64,000 nucleotides of DNA, taken from the NCBI GenBank assembly GCA_900618425.1, contig UZAN01039937.1, positions 1 to 64,000 on the forward strand, read 5' to 3'. The notes below the pieces were generated by a model. It made no database searches. It was not told the DNA's origin and saw only the letters and a program-made list of their open reading frames with translations. Below are positions 12,701-26,640 of the stretch, one piece after another. Origin of the DNA: Echinostoma caproni. Its lineage: Eukaryota > Platyhelminthes > Trematoda > Plagiorchiida > Echinostomatidae. Within the stretch, counting starts at the first letter, position 1, and each line of letters starts with the position of its first letter. The translations under genes were made by a program, and so were the position numbers.

Positions 12701-13034
12701 CGCGGAGACAGCAATGCTAAAACGGCGCATACAAAAATGATAAGTGGTTGTAAAAACTGAAAACCTGAATAAACGTGATCGCATTTAAAACACTATAATA
12801 CCCTTACTTTCGCCTATCCATGAAAAATGAAAAAAAACATCTGTAATCTTTTCTTGCAAAACATATTGATAGTGCGGTGGCCAATAAACCCTTCACGAGA
12901 GTCTGTATCAGTCCGTATCACTGCAACTCGCATTGTTTAGCATCACGCTGAATCGAAGTTTCGCTTCGGGGAATCGGAAATAAAAGAAAACTGAATGGGT
13001 ATTTGGCGTTAAACACTGACTATTTCACTTCATA

Positions 13035-13140
13035 TATTTAAGTGTCAGTCTTCTTTCGAGTCTCCCGATTTTACGTTGGGACCTCTGGTTCGTTTATTCT
13101 CATCTAAATAGGTACTCAATCAACAGTCAAACGCATAACT
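13035..13140 (+). repeat. Second copy of the LINE 3' end
   Basis: The segment around GTCTTCTTTCGAGTCTCC...TTTTACGT and CATCTAAATAGG aligns with 12615-12690 (GTCTTCTGAGAGTCTCC, TTTTCACGT, CATCTAAATGGG) in the same order and orientation, about 420 bp apart. It is either a second 5'-truncated insertion or a local duplication of the tail. Confidence 0.5.
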
Positions 13141-13199
13141 CAACAGGTAATAAACAACCAAACTCTATTGAAACTCACTAAAACTGTTTTGACGCCTTA

Positions 13200-13262
13200 T
13201 TCGGAAATTAGTTCAATAAATAACAAATAAATAAATGTTTTTACATTGACATTTTTTTTTAA
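13200..13262. repeat. AATA-rich tract and poly-T
   Basis: AATAAATAACAAATAAATAAATG followed by a nine-to-ten base T run. Low-complexity sequence, possibly a retroelement tail. Confidence 0.5.
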
Positions 13263-16100
13263 TTTGAGTAAAGAAATGGACAATTCCTGTTCGGGAATGA
13301 GCCCTAGGGCATGAAAAGGTTAACTGGGCGGTGGCGCCAGAGTTTCACGTCAGGAATTCCATATCAATATTTTGATCACCACAAGCCGTTGACAATGGTT
13401 GTCAAATGAAATAAACGACTAGTCACACGGTTCGACGGTCCTCACTTCATATAGCCTTAACGCAGCTTCAGTGCACACATATTCAAACCAAGATTTGATC
13501 AATTTGAGAGTTTCCCTCAAACGGTCAACGTTTGACAATGGTTTCATTATTGAGAAAACTGATGAAAAATGAATTTGTTCAATGTACCCGTTTCTGGCTA
13601 AGCCCGATGTCACAGTCCAATCAACCCAATCCAGTTCGCTCTGCTACAAAGATTCGCCTTATGCTCCAATCGATCGGTCCATCCCGTTTTAAAGTTGAGC
13701 TATATAATGATTCGGGAAATCTCTGTCTCATGGTGAGTCATCGAATCAGATCTCTGACTCACACGATTAACCAGCGAGCATCACATGCGCTTACAGGCCA
13801 CTTCCCTGTCCAGTCTACCTGTGAGTTCTTTGTCGCTTGTTTATGCGCACTGACTATAACAATCCATCACAGAATCGACCCTAATTACTTCACTCATCTT
13901 CCCTTAGGGAACCAGGGGTGTGGGGCATCTTCGCCCCTAGCATTGATCCACTGTGGCAGCCGAACTCACTTGTCTGTTGGCCTTGGTGTGTTCTCACTCG
14001 TCTGGTCCTAGAAAATCTCATCGTTTTCTGTGTGTTGTAGTCAACGCTTAAGTGCACACACGGATAGCCGGATGACTGTGTGCGTGCAAAAGCTTGTTCG
14101 CCGGGGCAGGGATCAAATAAAGCATCGATCTACGCGCATAATATCTGAGACCCATTGTTTCTGTTTTTGTCTGGAAACTGAGCTTTAGACCTTGCTCGCT
14201 TCATCAAGAGACACCTTGGGATCCAAGGTATACTAACACCCCAGTAAGGTTTGAAATTCTTTTGAAACGTTTTCTTTACATTTGAGAAGACTTCCTATAA
14301 TTGTATGTCGTTGATGAAGAAATGTAAACGAGAATGCAGCCACATGTAGACGAAAAGAGCGCAATAATATTGTAAGAGAAAGTATAAAACTATACTTGAC
14401 AGTAGTACATGAATGATCATGTATACCGTTTTTCCCTAATTCATGCTGGGTAAAAATAGCAATAAAAAGACACCTTTCACCAGTGATTTCCACATTTATC
14501 TTCACGCTGTAAATCACTTAAGCATATCCTCATTTACAGTTTGGTAGTAGTGCATGTGACAGAATTGATTGGATGAACATTACAAGAAAGGGAGATTCAG
14601 TGAGCAGCAAGTATTACCAAATCCACTTTACGATTTTCGGGAAATATTTTGTTCCGTCGCTCCTACGTGGTTCAGCACCAACTCGCTGAGGTTACAGACT
14701 GATGGTTTAATTTAACTATTCGTAATACCTCTCAAAACTTAATTGACATAAAGTTGACGAACAGTAGTAGTACATTAATTTTTTCAGGTTCCTAAACGAT
14801 TAGTTGAAGACCCAAATTGTTTTTGTGTACACATTTATGTGTGAAACGAAAGACACGTTTTCCGGATTCAAGTAGAAAGGTACTAATGAAGAAATTTTAG
14901 GCGTATTTTTCACGGAAGAAGTTAAGGTTTATCGAGCCTATTGGCATTTCATTAAGGATTACTGATAACCTAGCGATGCACCGTAATCTGCAGAACACCG
15001 AAGAAGTACTGTTGTAAGATACTACTCACATTTCTGAGTAGTTGGCAAAAGTTGTGATCAACTGTTTCTTTCAACGTTCAAAAATGAAGAAGACCTGTTG
15101 GAGCGAATTGCTGTGGTTCAGTATGGTAACTACAAGAATGCGCATCTACTTCTGGGCCGTTCCATTACCTATCCCATGTTCGTGTGGGAATTCTATGGAC
15201 TCGTTCTAAAGGAGATAGTTTGTTGTATGAATACCCTGACCGCTTTTCAAACTAAAGCACTTTCCTCGATCAGGCATCACAACACCACAACAATATAACA
15301 CAAGGCTCTTTTCCTTATCCCAGTTTTACTGTTACAGACACATTCAGCGATTGCGGATTAGAAATAATCATTATTGATTTTTGTACCTTAGGCGCGAAAC
15401 TATGAACACACACTGCTGACGTATCCATTCCATGCACCTGAGTGTACTTCTAAGCGCTGATTGCAACTCAGATGACTGGCTGGGTGAAGGTGATTCTCAG
15501 TCGAGTTAGGCGGCTCGCAGACAACAACATACTGGCTCCCTGAGAAGTCGAGGACTAAAATCACGGCAGTCGATTTTGTGGATGACGGTTCTGCTTAATG
15601 CACAGGATCATGTGTCGAAGTGCACCAGAAGACTGGATCGCATAATGGTTTGTGGCATCGCGCGAACTCTGATAATTGCATTTTCTCCAGTAACCCAATG
15701 TCCAGTGGGGACATAGGCAAAGCAAAATTCCGGTCACCCGACGTGAACCTCACACAGCAGAAATCGGTTTTTACCGGGTTTAAGTTTAGGATCGATCCGT
15801 CAGAGACTTGATGCTTATGTACTTAGAAGTGCGTCGCCAAGGTATATAAGGCATCTGCATGGTCAGTTATACATTCCTCCCATCAACCTTTTGTTACATG
15901 AAACTAGTTATCTATCGGCCAATCAGTACACCCCTGTGGGCTCTCTTAAAACGAATGAAAAGCTGTATATTACAGCAACCAAATCCCAAATAAAAGTTAC
16001 ATTTTGCACTTGCACACATGACACTCAGTTGATTAAACTAAAAATAATTATAAATTAGTTCTTTTATTTAGTAGTGTGTAAGCTTTTCCTGAATCCAGAA
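13263..16100. other. No supported gene
   Basis: The plus frame 13532-14011 (159 codons) is the longest open frame here but has no recognisable domain. A strong pyrimidine tract with acceptor AG at 14788 is followed by 18 open codons (VPKRLVEDPNCFCVHIYV) and a stop. The GC-richer block 15440-15830 resembles repeat DNA but could not be assigned. Confidence 0.35.
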
Positions 16101-16124
16101 GTATATATATATATATATACATAT

Positions 16125-16167
<43 letters not shown>

Positions 16168-16168
16168 T
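16101..16168. repeat. (TA)n-(GATA)n compound microsatellite
   Basis: About nine TA units, then ACATATATA, then about ten GATA units. Perfect repeats, expected to be length-polymorphic. Confidence 0.95.
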
Positions 16169-18435
16169 AAAATGTATATACATACATAGTGCATTCAGTT
16201 TTCACTTGATGAATTAAACGGTAATGAATTCAAACCACGTTCGGGAGTCCATCTATGGTTTAAGTCGCTTCTTTGGATGTGAAAATACCTTCACAGAGTC
16301 ATGGTAATTAAATTTGGCTCACAATTGCCAGTGTTGATCCATTGACATAATATTCTCTGATTTCAGTTTGATCTCATAAGTGTTGGCTGACGACCAACAG
16401 AAGCATCCGGTTGGCCACACTTTCACCTCCGTAGACGGTCGGCTCAGCGGGATATTGAATTCTTAAAAGGTTTTCGGGATTCGGAAATATGTGCACTGCA
16501 TAAAGGTCTAGACTATAAATATCCTGATATTATGTTTTTGTTTTATGTTCTTCGATCGGGAAGTGTTCTTTGTTGATGTTTCGTAGTCAATTTAAAAATC
16601 GCCATTATCGAAGTATTCAAAATTCGATTCACTACGCTTTTCTATTTGATCAAGTTCAATAAACTGTCTAATCAAGTCCGATTGTGAACATAATTTCCAG
16701 CTACGTTTTCCAATGTTTGACAGCAAGAACGACAGAAAGATGAGATAACCGTTGACTAACACTCGTGAAATATGCTGAACTTTGGTTGTGTTATCTACAG
16801 AACTTTACGCATCTAAGAGGACAAAATGAACGTGCATTCGTAGACCCATAGTGGGAACAAAACCTTCAATCCTGACAAACGTCACGAATTTCGAAATTCA
16901 TAAAAACGTGTTTGGATATCCTAATGGCTTTGCTAATGTGACTGCTGGCTGATGCGTGTTTCTCTATCACGGTCTCGCCATGCAACGACAAACCCCAGCT
17001 TGTAAATTTTAATTATTCAAGCTCCTATATGAGCCAATATTATTGATTTTCGGAATCAACACGTCACCCATATGTAAGTATTGTGATACAAAGCTCCATC
17101 AACTTGTTTTATGGATGAAACTATTAAAAAAATATCATAAAATAACCAAAACATCAGAATCGTATCCTTGGTACTAATCATACTTAAATCGATGGAAAAA
17201 CGAACGCCTCAGTCATCTTCCGTTTTAACTTAGGCAAGTCAATTGGCACTCAGTTTTCAACATGCCAGTGGACAACCTCGCCGGTCACGGGGCATGAAAA
17301 TGACCAACCGATCATACTACTCACAATTACCGTCGAGAAACGAGGATGATTAAGTGTATCATCACTAATCGTCGTCAAAAGTGGGGCACTAGAAGAGGCT
17401 AAATGATATGGAGTAATCTAGCATTGAAATTTTTCATGACACCAATCGTAGCACGTTTGACGTACTCAGAAAAAGCAGCCCACTCGGGTCTCATTGGAAA
17501 AGGAAACAACCGAAAATCAGTCAACATTTGGATTAGACTCAGTAACTAACCTACTAGAAAAAGGTGGGTGCAGATAGTTACTTAAAGTCTCATACTGTAT
17601 GAGTTAAATGGAAATGGATGAAAACAGTGCGAACATAAAACAAACGCACACAGAACGGTCCCTGAATAAATCACGGAAAGACTCAAATACCTAAACCATT
17701 AACAATTCTAAAGAAATTATTTCCCATGGAGCTTAATTTATGTTATGCAGCAGAACAAACGGAGGGTTGATCAAGTTAGCGATGCAAGAAAGTGCACTGG
17801 AATCATTATCCTTTGTTGATCAGCATTGTCCCGACATTTGAGAAACCGAATATAAGTTTGCACTATATCCGACTTTTTATGTGGTCAGAAAAGGAAATTT
17901 TGTTTGAACCCATCATTCTTATAGGTTACGGTTTAGCGCTCAGGTGTCGATCAACCTTTGCCACAAAAGAGGTAAGGCAAACTTCATTTAGGTGGGAGCA
18001 AATGCGAACACCGGCCCAGTCTACAATCCTCAACCTGATGACTATTGAAAGCAGTTTTATTTACTACGTCTTTAGACGCCGTTTTGGGGCATAGGTTTAC
18101 AGATATTCTTTGAGGACTTTCATGAAGCTATCATTGGACAACAGGGTTCTTTGGGTATCTTGGTTGCGTTCAGTTTATCGGTTTTGAACACATTTTGTTT
18201 CAGTAACGAATACTTAAATCGTGGCATACAGATTATACACAATGTGAGAACAGAAATAGGGTTTCGATCAGAAATGCAAATCAGGATTTGCAGTGGAACC
18301 TGTGAAAATCTATAAGGCATGTATCACTGAATAAAACTCTCTAAAGTGGCCTTCTTTGGAGATAAAAGACGGAAATGAATCAATTGGTTTGTGTTCATTT
18401 CGTCCGTACTGGGAACCGATTTTTCTTTTCAACAG
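16169..18435. other. No supported gene
   Basis: A frame open from 17780 to an AAAGAG|GTAAGG donor-like site at 17966 (about 62 codons, begins RCKKVHWNHYPLL) is a weak exon candidate; its acceptor side is poor. Nothing else is recognised. Confidence 0.3.
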
Positions 18436-18508
18436 CGATGATCTTGATAGACAGCAGTTGTATTCGTTTCATTGTCTCCTCAAGAGGCTAACTCTACCAG
18501 ACTGCTAA
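18436..18508 (+). CDS. Possible terminal coding exon (unknown protein)
   Basis: The tract TTTTTCTTTTCAACAG ending at 18435 is one of the best acceptor contexts in the window. After one carried base, 23 codons (begins DDLDRQQLYS, ends KRLTLPDC) run to TAA 18506-18508. AATAAA follows at 18529-18534, about 20 bases after the stop, the expected layout of a last exon. Too short for domain recognition; upstream exons are not identified. Confidence 0.3.
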
Positions 18509-18528
18509 AATTCCTCATTTTCGTTCCA

Positions 18529-18534
18529 AATAAA
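18529..18534 (+). promoter_or_regulatory. Possible poly(A) signal AATAAA
   Basis: Hexamer directly after the possible last exon at 18436-18508. Confidence 0.3.
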
Positions 18535-19734
18535 ATAGATCTCATCCCAACTATAGAACTCTCCGTTTGACTATTTCATTCATTGATCAACAGGTTAGTA
18601 TGAAGCACCTCCGAATTACTATAACTATGAAATCACAGTATGGTTGATTATTTATCGATCGCAGACAATTTTGATTGTTGCATAATTTTTTTTCCCGTGC
18701 GTATGTGCAGAGCGTAGTGACGAAAACATCGTAGGTCCGTCCATAAGAGGACTGACGCGATGCTTTTTTCACTGAGTCCGATTGCTGTCTAGGTAACACA
18801 GTCGCCTAACCCATGTCGCCTACTCAGCCAACAGTAGTTGTAACCCACGCAACAATTGTATCTTCTGTCAAATGTGTTTCCATTCAATAGACACTTAACG
18901 TTTTCAATCAAGCATGCGTTATCCTGTAGTAAGGAAAACTATATAAATACGTTAACAAATGATGTGATAAACGGTAGTGGTTTCATCTCTCGTGTATCGG
19001 GGGTCATTCTTTTATATCACTACATACTCGGATTGTCAAGAAACAGACCTGAACCGGAACAGAGACCAGTTGCAGACGGATATAACAAAAGCGTGCTCAG
19101 ATGATGCAAATGGAAGGCACAGTTTTTACGAACCGGGAAGCTGATTTATTTATGTGCAAACGGAGATTGTTGCTAATTTATGTATTTTCAATCCAATTTT
19201 GTTAGACTATTCTAGGAAATAAAACCGGGAACCGTTAATGAAGTTTAGAGCCGCAACGGTAGTTCTGGAAACGAAGCAAATACTTGCAAACCACTAAAAT
19301 AGAAATATATTTATTGTACTTCAAATAAATGGATTGCCAATACGGTGATGACGTAATGAAGCATGGACTTTATGTAACGATGCATTATCTTCTGCCCAAA
19401 CAAAGGCAACATGAACGAAGAGATAGGAAGAGTAGAATCATCCGAGAATGGAGGCGAGGACCCTTCGGGTAAAATGTAAACCCTACGAGCAACTAATTTT
19501 ATTCATTCACTCTTTTACGCAACACACCGCAAGTTGTTTTGACAATCTCGATGGAATATCATCTCTGGTTTCTAGGCATTGCATACATGAATGTCAGTTA
19601 TGATTAATTAATGCAGAAATTGTATTTGAGTTCGATAGAAACTTCGTGGTAAACCTTTGCATTGATGAAATCGCATTGTTGATGGTAACCAACAAGCGGC
19701 TTAGTGGTTTATTCGCTGTGTTTGGTGTTCTTTA

Positions 19735-19885
19735 TACCCTGAGGTTCGATGTTCGATGTTTGATGGTAGACAGCTTTACTGATGCTCGTCTGCATACTAC
19801 GCCACTCCAATTTACGGGGATGAGGTAACCATCTACCATCAATTAACAGCAGGTCTTCCTGACTATGGGGTTTGCCCCGTCTGCT
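19735..19885 (+). repeat. Dispersed repeat, copy 1
   Basis: Homologous in opposite orientation to 34156-34360. Shared blocks are GATGGT(A/T)GACAGC, a GGTAACC/GGTTATCG block, and ACTATGGGGTTTGCCCCGTCTGC. One frame in both copies keeps the peptide TMGF(A/T)PSA, hinting at former coding sequence of a mobile element that I cannot name. About 35 bp present in copy 2 is missing here. Confidence 0.65.
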
Positions 19886-21671
19886 ATTTATCACACACTG
19901 GTGTAGTCATTTTCATTGCATAATATAATACGAAATTCACTGTGAGTTAATGGGAATAATCGAACCAGAATGCATGGGGATAAGATTAAAGAATAGTACA
20001 AAACACTGCTTGAACACGGATTATCAGCGCAGGTAATAACAAATGGAGCAAATGACTGCATATTGGAGGTGTCCGGAACGTTTCCTACTGTATCAAACAA
20101 GCTTTCAAATAAACTCAACAAACTAGCGCTCATAGACCACTGGAGCAATAGGGCTAAATTTGAGTCAAAACAAATATTGGTGAAAATAATTTTTCATCCG
20201 CACCCTCAATACACCGTTCTGTCTATTCTGCTCTAATACAATCGGGTGATATTTGCCCGGCAGTGCATTAAGGACCAGCTTCCAGAAAGATAACTCCGCC
20301 GAAAAATACCTACTTGACACAGGGAAAATATAGTAGAACCACGATTATATGCATGCGCTCAGGGATAAAAGGGATAAGATAACTAAGTTTCTGACAGGCG
20401 GAAAATGTACCAGAAAAGATTAAGCTGCTAGCTTACTTTTTTAAATATTCGTTTGAACATTAGAATTCGCGTTCGTACAAAAGATAGCGAATTGACCTGG
20501 ATGCAGGTCAACATAAATGTGAAAGATGGTGGTTGATGGTAAGCGAGTGGTAAAAAACGTATAAATGTTTAAAGTTGATGGTATAACGGCTACATCTGAC
20601 TCATAGATAAAGAGCAATATGGGAGAAATAACTATGTTGACATAGCAGAAAAGCTGGTGATCTTTGTTCCATTCAGGAGTCGAACATTTCTGATTTTAGT
20701 TCCATTTTTACCTGGATCTGTTGGACGATAATTATGTTTGAACAGAGAGAGGGAGGTAAATCCTTTTTTCAGGCCGTGCACAGGGGAAAGTCCTGACTTT
20801 TTTTTACTGAGAATTCCGTTTACGATTTCCGATAAAAGTGTGCATCGAATCTCAAATGTTTCTCTGTGAGAAGTAAATCAAAGGTAATTTTGCCTTTTAA
20901 CAGCAAAAAAACATTCAATTTATTACTGAGTACATATGAATGTACAGTTGGTTCCTAAACCCCTTGCAATTCTATATTATGTGATAGGTATCAATATCAA
21001 TGATGAACAACTACAGTAGTTATAATCCGGAATGCTATGAAACAGGATTAAGATACTCATCGGTTTTAATCTAACTGCTTCTGTACATCGGAATAAGTGA
21101 CAAAGTTTAATAGCTGATTTTATTACCGAAACGAATCGATAAAACCCGACTATTTAGCGTTAGTTTGATATTCCCTCCTTTTTTAACGAGATAATGAGTA
21201 GACAAGAGTCACTTGTTTAATTGTCATACAATATACCAAAAATAGTTCCAAATAACCCCATGATTCTTGGCCTTTGTTCACTACTGCGGTAATATGTGTT
21301 ATAAAAATTCGATTTATGCGGGTCTTTCAAATTTATTCATTAAAATAGGAAGGTAGTTGGTTTCCTCAGATTTGAAATGCAACTATTCTATCCAACTTAA
21401 CTCCATTACACTATTCAAACTATTCACTGTTACTTTGAATATACAGCAAAACGGATATTAACAAGTTTGTTATGAGTCCAACAGCTCATCCGTATTAGAC
21501 ACATCTGAACATGACACGGTCGAATCCTTATGAATCTAACTTCCATTTACCATGGAGTCCCGCTTTGTTTACAGAGTTAAATCAACATGACAAAACATCA
21601 GGTGCAATGTATCGGACAGTCAGTGAAAACAAAACGAGTATAATTGGTAATGGCAGTAGTGATAATAGTCA
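19886..21671. other. No supported gene
   Basis: AT-rich sequence without recognisable coding, RNA or repeat structure up to the assembly gap. Confidence 0.4.
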
Positions 21672-22335
21672 NNNNNNNNNNNNNNNNNNNNNNNNNNNNN
21701 NNNNNNNNNNNNNNNNNNNNNNNNNNNNNNNNNNNNNNNNNNNNNNNNNNNNNNNNNNNNNNNNNNNNNNNNNNNNNNNNNNNNNNNNNNNNNNNNNNNN
21801 NNNNNNNNNNNNNNNNNNNNNNNNNNNNNNNNNNNNNNNNNNNNNNNNNNNNNNNNNNNNNNNNNNNNNNNNNNNNNNNNNNNNNNNNNNNNNNNNNNNN
21901 NNNNNNNNNNNNNNNNNNNNNNNNNNNNNNNNNNNNNNNNNNNNNNNNNNNNNNNNNNNNNNNNNNNNNNNNNNNNNNNNNNNNNNNNNNNNNNNNNNNN
22001 NNNNNNNNNNNNNNNNNNNNNNNNNNNNNNNNNNNNNNNNNNNNNNNNNNNNNNNNNNNNNNNNNNNNNNNNNNNNNNNNNNNNNNNNNNNNNNNNNNNN
22101 NNNNNNNNNNNNNNNNNNNNNNNNNNNNNNNNNNNNNNNNNNNNNNNNNNNNNNNNNNNNNNNNNNNNNNNNNNNNNNNNNNNNNNNNNNNNNNNNNNNN
22201 NNNNNNNNNNNNNNNNNNNNNNNNNNNNNNNNNNNNNNNNNNNNNNNNNNNNNNNNNNNNNNNNNNNNNNNNNNNNNNNNNNNNNNNNNNNNNNNNNNNN
22301 NNNNNNNNNNNNNNNNNNNNNNNNNNNNNNNNNNN
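21672..22335. other. Assembly gap (664 N)
   Basis: Unresolved bases. Long frames crossing it are artefacts. Confidence 0.99.
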
Positions 22336-25300
22336 AACGGCTCAGAATAATGTTAAACAAGGAATTATAATCTGGCTGGCTCATAGAAGGTGATGATTTG
22401 AAGAGCTCTCATAGCCACCTGTTTCTTATGTAAATGGCACTGTATATTGGTCGACCTGGGTTTGAGCGAACTACAAAATGAAGGTAAACATCCACTGTCA
22501 CCAGCCACTTATCATCATTATGTTTCATCCAGAAATAATGAAGTTATTGATCGTGACCATTACCTACTTGCTATGCCAGCAACACAAGCATGTCTTACCA
22601 TTTCCTATCTTGCGACGACAATGTTGTCCTTGATCGATCCTAAATTTCTTCTACACATACACGCATGAACACTTGTCACCTAAGTGACCTAATCAATATT
22701 GCACATATTCTCGGTTCACAACATATATGTACCCGGGACTACTCGACGCATACGAAGGCTTCCTTACGCGCATCCTTCTGTTATGTCATTGTGGATGATA
22801 TAATGGTCTGTTTTCAACGGTAATCGAACAGCACATTTCATTGTCCAACACACTCCACTCTAACAACGACTCCAGGTGCCCTTAAGACACTTATTGAATG
22901 ATGCATGATATATAGAATACAATCCACCTCAGTTTTAGAAGACACGGAGAGCGAAACTTCACCATACCACGCCGACACGCACAAATAGACACACACACGC
23001 CGCGCTCTGCAGGTGGAACGAGTGACGGCTTAGCGGAGAAGGGATATCATACGTCAAAGTACAAATTATTATTATCTACAAAAACAACAGTACTTGAACA
23101 CAGTACGCCAGCTGTTCATATAGCTTGAATTATTACAAACCATATCAAACAACGCGACTAACCCGCCGGATAGTTGGCTGTACGGCGCGGTTGATTTATT
23201 GTCTTAAAACACCTTGCAAGCAGTTACAAGTAAACGGTAAATGTAACATGGTTTGTTTATGCACTGATTTATGCTAAATTGTATGAATACAAATATTACC
23301 CGTTTCTATGACTACTTACGAGTGATCAATCGATCTACACTCTATTCACGAGAGACATTTATCAAAATCTGATAACAGTTATTGGGAAAATATACAAGTG
23401 GGGATAGATCTGCTCATGTAGTTAAAACTTAGGTAAACCAATTCTCGGTGTATGAAAGTTATGGACACAATCGGTCAACTTACTGTGGGGCTTATTCGGC
23501 AACCCCCTCTCCTCTTCTGACTGTTGTCCTTCAAGCTAATGTGGTTTTCAAAACATCCTTGTACACCAAACAGATTGTTTTAAGTTATAGCAAATGAGAA
23601 GATCAAAATAATCGAAATAAACAAATTAAAACAAACAATCAAAATAAGGGTAACATCTCTCAGTATTTCATTCCACTCCGTTCTAACAAATTGTGTCAAA
23701 CGGTATCCGGTGTTTCAAATTATATTTCGTAAAACCAATTGATGAACACAAATCAGGATATTCCCACCACTGTTTTAATCGTATCATTTTAGCCACTGTG
23801 AAAACCAGAAAATATAGCTCTTTTTACAAATTAATGAGGGTAAATCATTGCAAAGTTGCTGATCTTTTAAACTTTCCCGGAGCACTAGTACTCTATACGG
23901 CAACAGGCAATCATTCGCGTACGGGGCCTGACAACTCACCATTGACTGGCAGTAGTGAGTCGGACCAGGTAATGCAGACTTATCACCTATTTGAGATCAA
24001 TTTTATGGGGGTTATTTCACAATGAGTTTGATCATGTGCACGATGCATAAATAAGAAACCCACGTGGTTACAAGCCATGTTTATTCAAATAGTTCATGAT
24101 TGTTCCCTGTCAAGCGGGATTGTACCTAATGACTGTTTTCAATCTTCCAGCCAAATTAGAAGAAGTATCCATTAACAACAAATCCAGGTCTTTTTGTATT
24201 AACTTCATTCCACAGCTGGATGAGAGGGACAGTAAAACACAACCAGGTGTCACAAGTGAAACCAAAACAATCAGTCTCACTGACTGAATATCCATGGGTT
24301 TTCCTGCTTTCATTCCGTATTTCAAGACATTATCCATTGCCTGTTCTGAGAGATTGAATAAACCGCGTTTTTTAGTGAGTTCAATCCATCATTTACCGTG
24401 AACCGAACAGGCCGTCTGTGTTAGATCCCCAGTGGACAACAAAAAATGGTGACCACCAAGAGTGTTTTTTCCATCACCTAGTTTTATAAATTAAGTTACG
24501 AGCTGGTAAACGAGCATTGGTTGGTGTCCAAACGTTCGTGCGCAAGTAGATTGTTACTGTTTAAAGTCTCAAGGGGCACAAGGCGGCCGCTGCTCTGTAA
24601 CTATGTTTATTTTGTTCGCGAGGGTGGGGGTGGGGTACACTCACTATGTTCCAACAGTAATACAGACTGAACAAGAACCGTATCCAAGCCTGTCGGTGCG
24701 GACCTGTTCTTCTGAAAGATTTTCAAATCTGGAAGAGAGTGAAATTAAAGCATAGCTCCTCTTGGGTTTCATTGTAAACGCCTTAAAAAGCACGAAGAAT
24801 GGTGCTTTTGTGATATACCGGTTGTTTTTGAACATAAATAAGGTTGTTCAGTTCTATGTTGGTGTTAGGAATTTCTAGTCTACAAACTGCAATCTAATAC
24901 TGTACTACAGAGTGGAGTGGAGAGTGACGAATAAACCCCTTCTCAGTGATTACCTTTTATGCTACAAATATCATCAAGTTGAACAGAAAACTCTTTTGGA
25001 GAAACTTTATATCACACATTATTGGAGGTCGGTGAAGGGATGGTGACTTTAGCGATGTAAAGTTCACAATAATCTCTCAGTTGATCGTCCATTTATCTGA
25101 CGATCAAAGTGGAATGGATGTTCCCAGGTTGAGGACGCTCAAAATCATGGGGATATCGTTTTGGGAACATTGTAGGGGGAGTTATACGGACATGAACTCC
25201 TACCGTTTGACTTTTGGCTCTTACGCGATAGCCAAACTGACTTAGTATTTAGTTGTTAACCTCATACAAGGCCCGCAAGGCTTCTAGCACGTTCATAATA

Positions 25301-26400
25301 CGATTAATCTCAGCTCAATGTTAAAAGTGGCCTGATTGTGTGTCGATGATAGTTTTGACCGATTCATTTGAATAACACAACCAGCTTGTAACACCGTGGA
25401 GAATATCAGGTTAGATAATTTTCAACGTAAACTGAGTCACCTTCAAATGAAGGCAGTTTTACTATTGTTTATTAACAAAGACTCACAGTTTGCTTCTGAG
25501 GCTTCGTTTGCCAGCTATCCTTTTCATAATCGACTGACATTTTTCAGATGCAACCCAAACTTTTTTATTCATTTTATCGTCACACACACATCAAAAGTAT
25601 GATGAAAATTTATTCCAACAAATGATCTAATTGAGCAAACCGAATTTACTGGAAATGTCATATTTGCTTACAATTCAAATTTTGTGAAGATCGTATTCGA
25701 TGGAATACGTACAGTGAACCTAACCATTGCAGTACCTGCTGGGGCACATGTTTCTTTGCATTGTGGTTACTTGATTAAGCATGGTTAACGTTCATGATAG
25801 CCCACCGGGTTTTTCCCATGTTTGTATTGCCTCATTTCTCGTTCCGTTGGCCGACCAGGTTTTCGTGAGACTGACTGGAGATTTGCAAACCATACAAGAG
25901 AAGAACGTTGAAAAGCTTGAATGGAATGTTGCTGTAATGCAAATGACCATATATACTGTTAGCTGTTACCAACGCAATTCAGAGTTAAATAAGGCAATGT
26001 GGCCAGTGTTGTAGTATTTGGTATACATATATATAGATAAAGATGAATAACACCACCGCTTCATACTATTTCCAGTCCTGCGTTGTACCACTTTTTCAAT
26101 CCAGTTATAAATGCATTGCTTATCAAACAAAAATGAAACAAACGTGATCGGTTATCACACAAGTGTTTCAATAATATATTTCAGATCCGTTATTGCTTTT
26201 ACACATTTTTCTTTTCCCATTTGTATGAGCGTTAATTGCGGGGAGTGACAAGGACAAACTGTTGCACTTGATATCGATCCGTCAAAAACCAACAGCTTTT
26301 CGATCCGCATTATCTGGCTAACTACGGTTACTTAGCCCGATAATATTCCCTGGGAGTCAGTCCGGGCACTCAATTATAGGAACTCTACCATACAAAAAGC
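22336..26400. other. No supported gene
   Basis: Scattered splice-like sites exist: minus-strand CACA|GTAAGTTG near 23480 behind about 30 open codons, plus GACCAG|GTAATG at 23968, and TTTTTCAG at 25547. They do not form a consistent chain. The frame 25604-25784 (KFIPTNDLIEQ to GYLIKHG) is coding-like but unassigned. Confidence 0.3.
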
Positions 26401-26408
26401 AGTCCAGA

Positions 26409-26640
26409 AACATACAGGATTCATCTCCGTACTGGTAGCTTGAGGAAAGCTCTTCGACACTATTGCACATCCTTGTGGACCCTCTGCGAAGTCACTCTGT
26501 TGACCGAAATTCGTATACATCAAACAGCTATTTGCCCCATCCTTACATATGGTTGCCAAACTCAACCGCTTAGAGCCCAGGATTTAAGTAAGATGGCCAG
26601 TGCCTTGACCATTGTTATCTCTGATATATGACAAAAGTTA
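26409..26640 (+). pseudogene. RTE-type LINE C-terminal ORF fragment
   Basis: Plus-frame peptide: RTGSLRKALRHYCTSLWTL, then EIRIHQTAICPILTYGCQTQPLRAQDLSKM. This is the post-palm block of RTE-clade polymerases (family: RVYxAAVRPILLYGCETWPLRAxDL). It is isolated: palm and 3' tail are not evident, and the frame is lost after 26630. Dead, 5'-truncated copy, different from the one at 12.0 kb. Confidence 0.72.

Noticed and set aside
13532..14011. 159-codon plus frame
   Set aside because: No recognisable domain or splice/start context, and length within chance expectation for the window.
21511..22393. Three open frames of about 250-280 codons
   Set aside because: They are almost entirely N and exist only because the gap has no stop codons.
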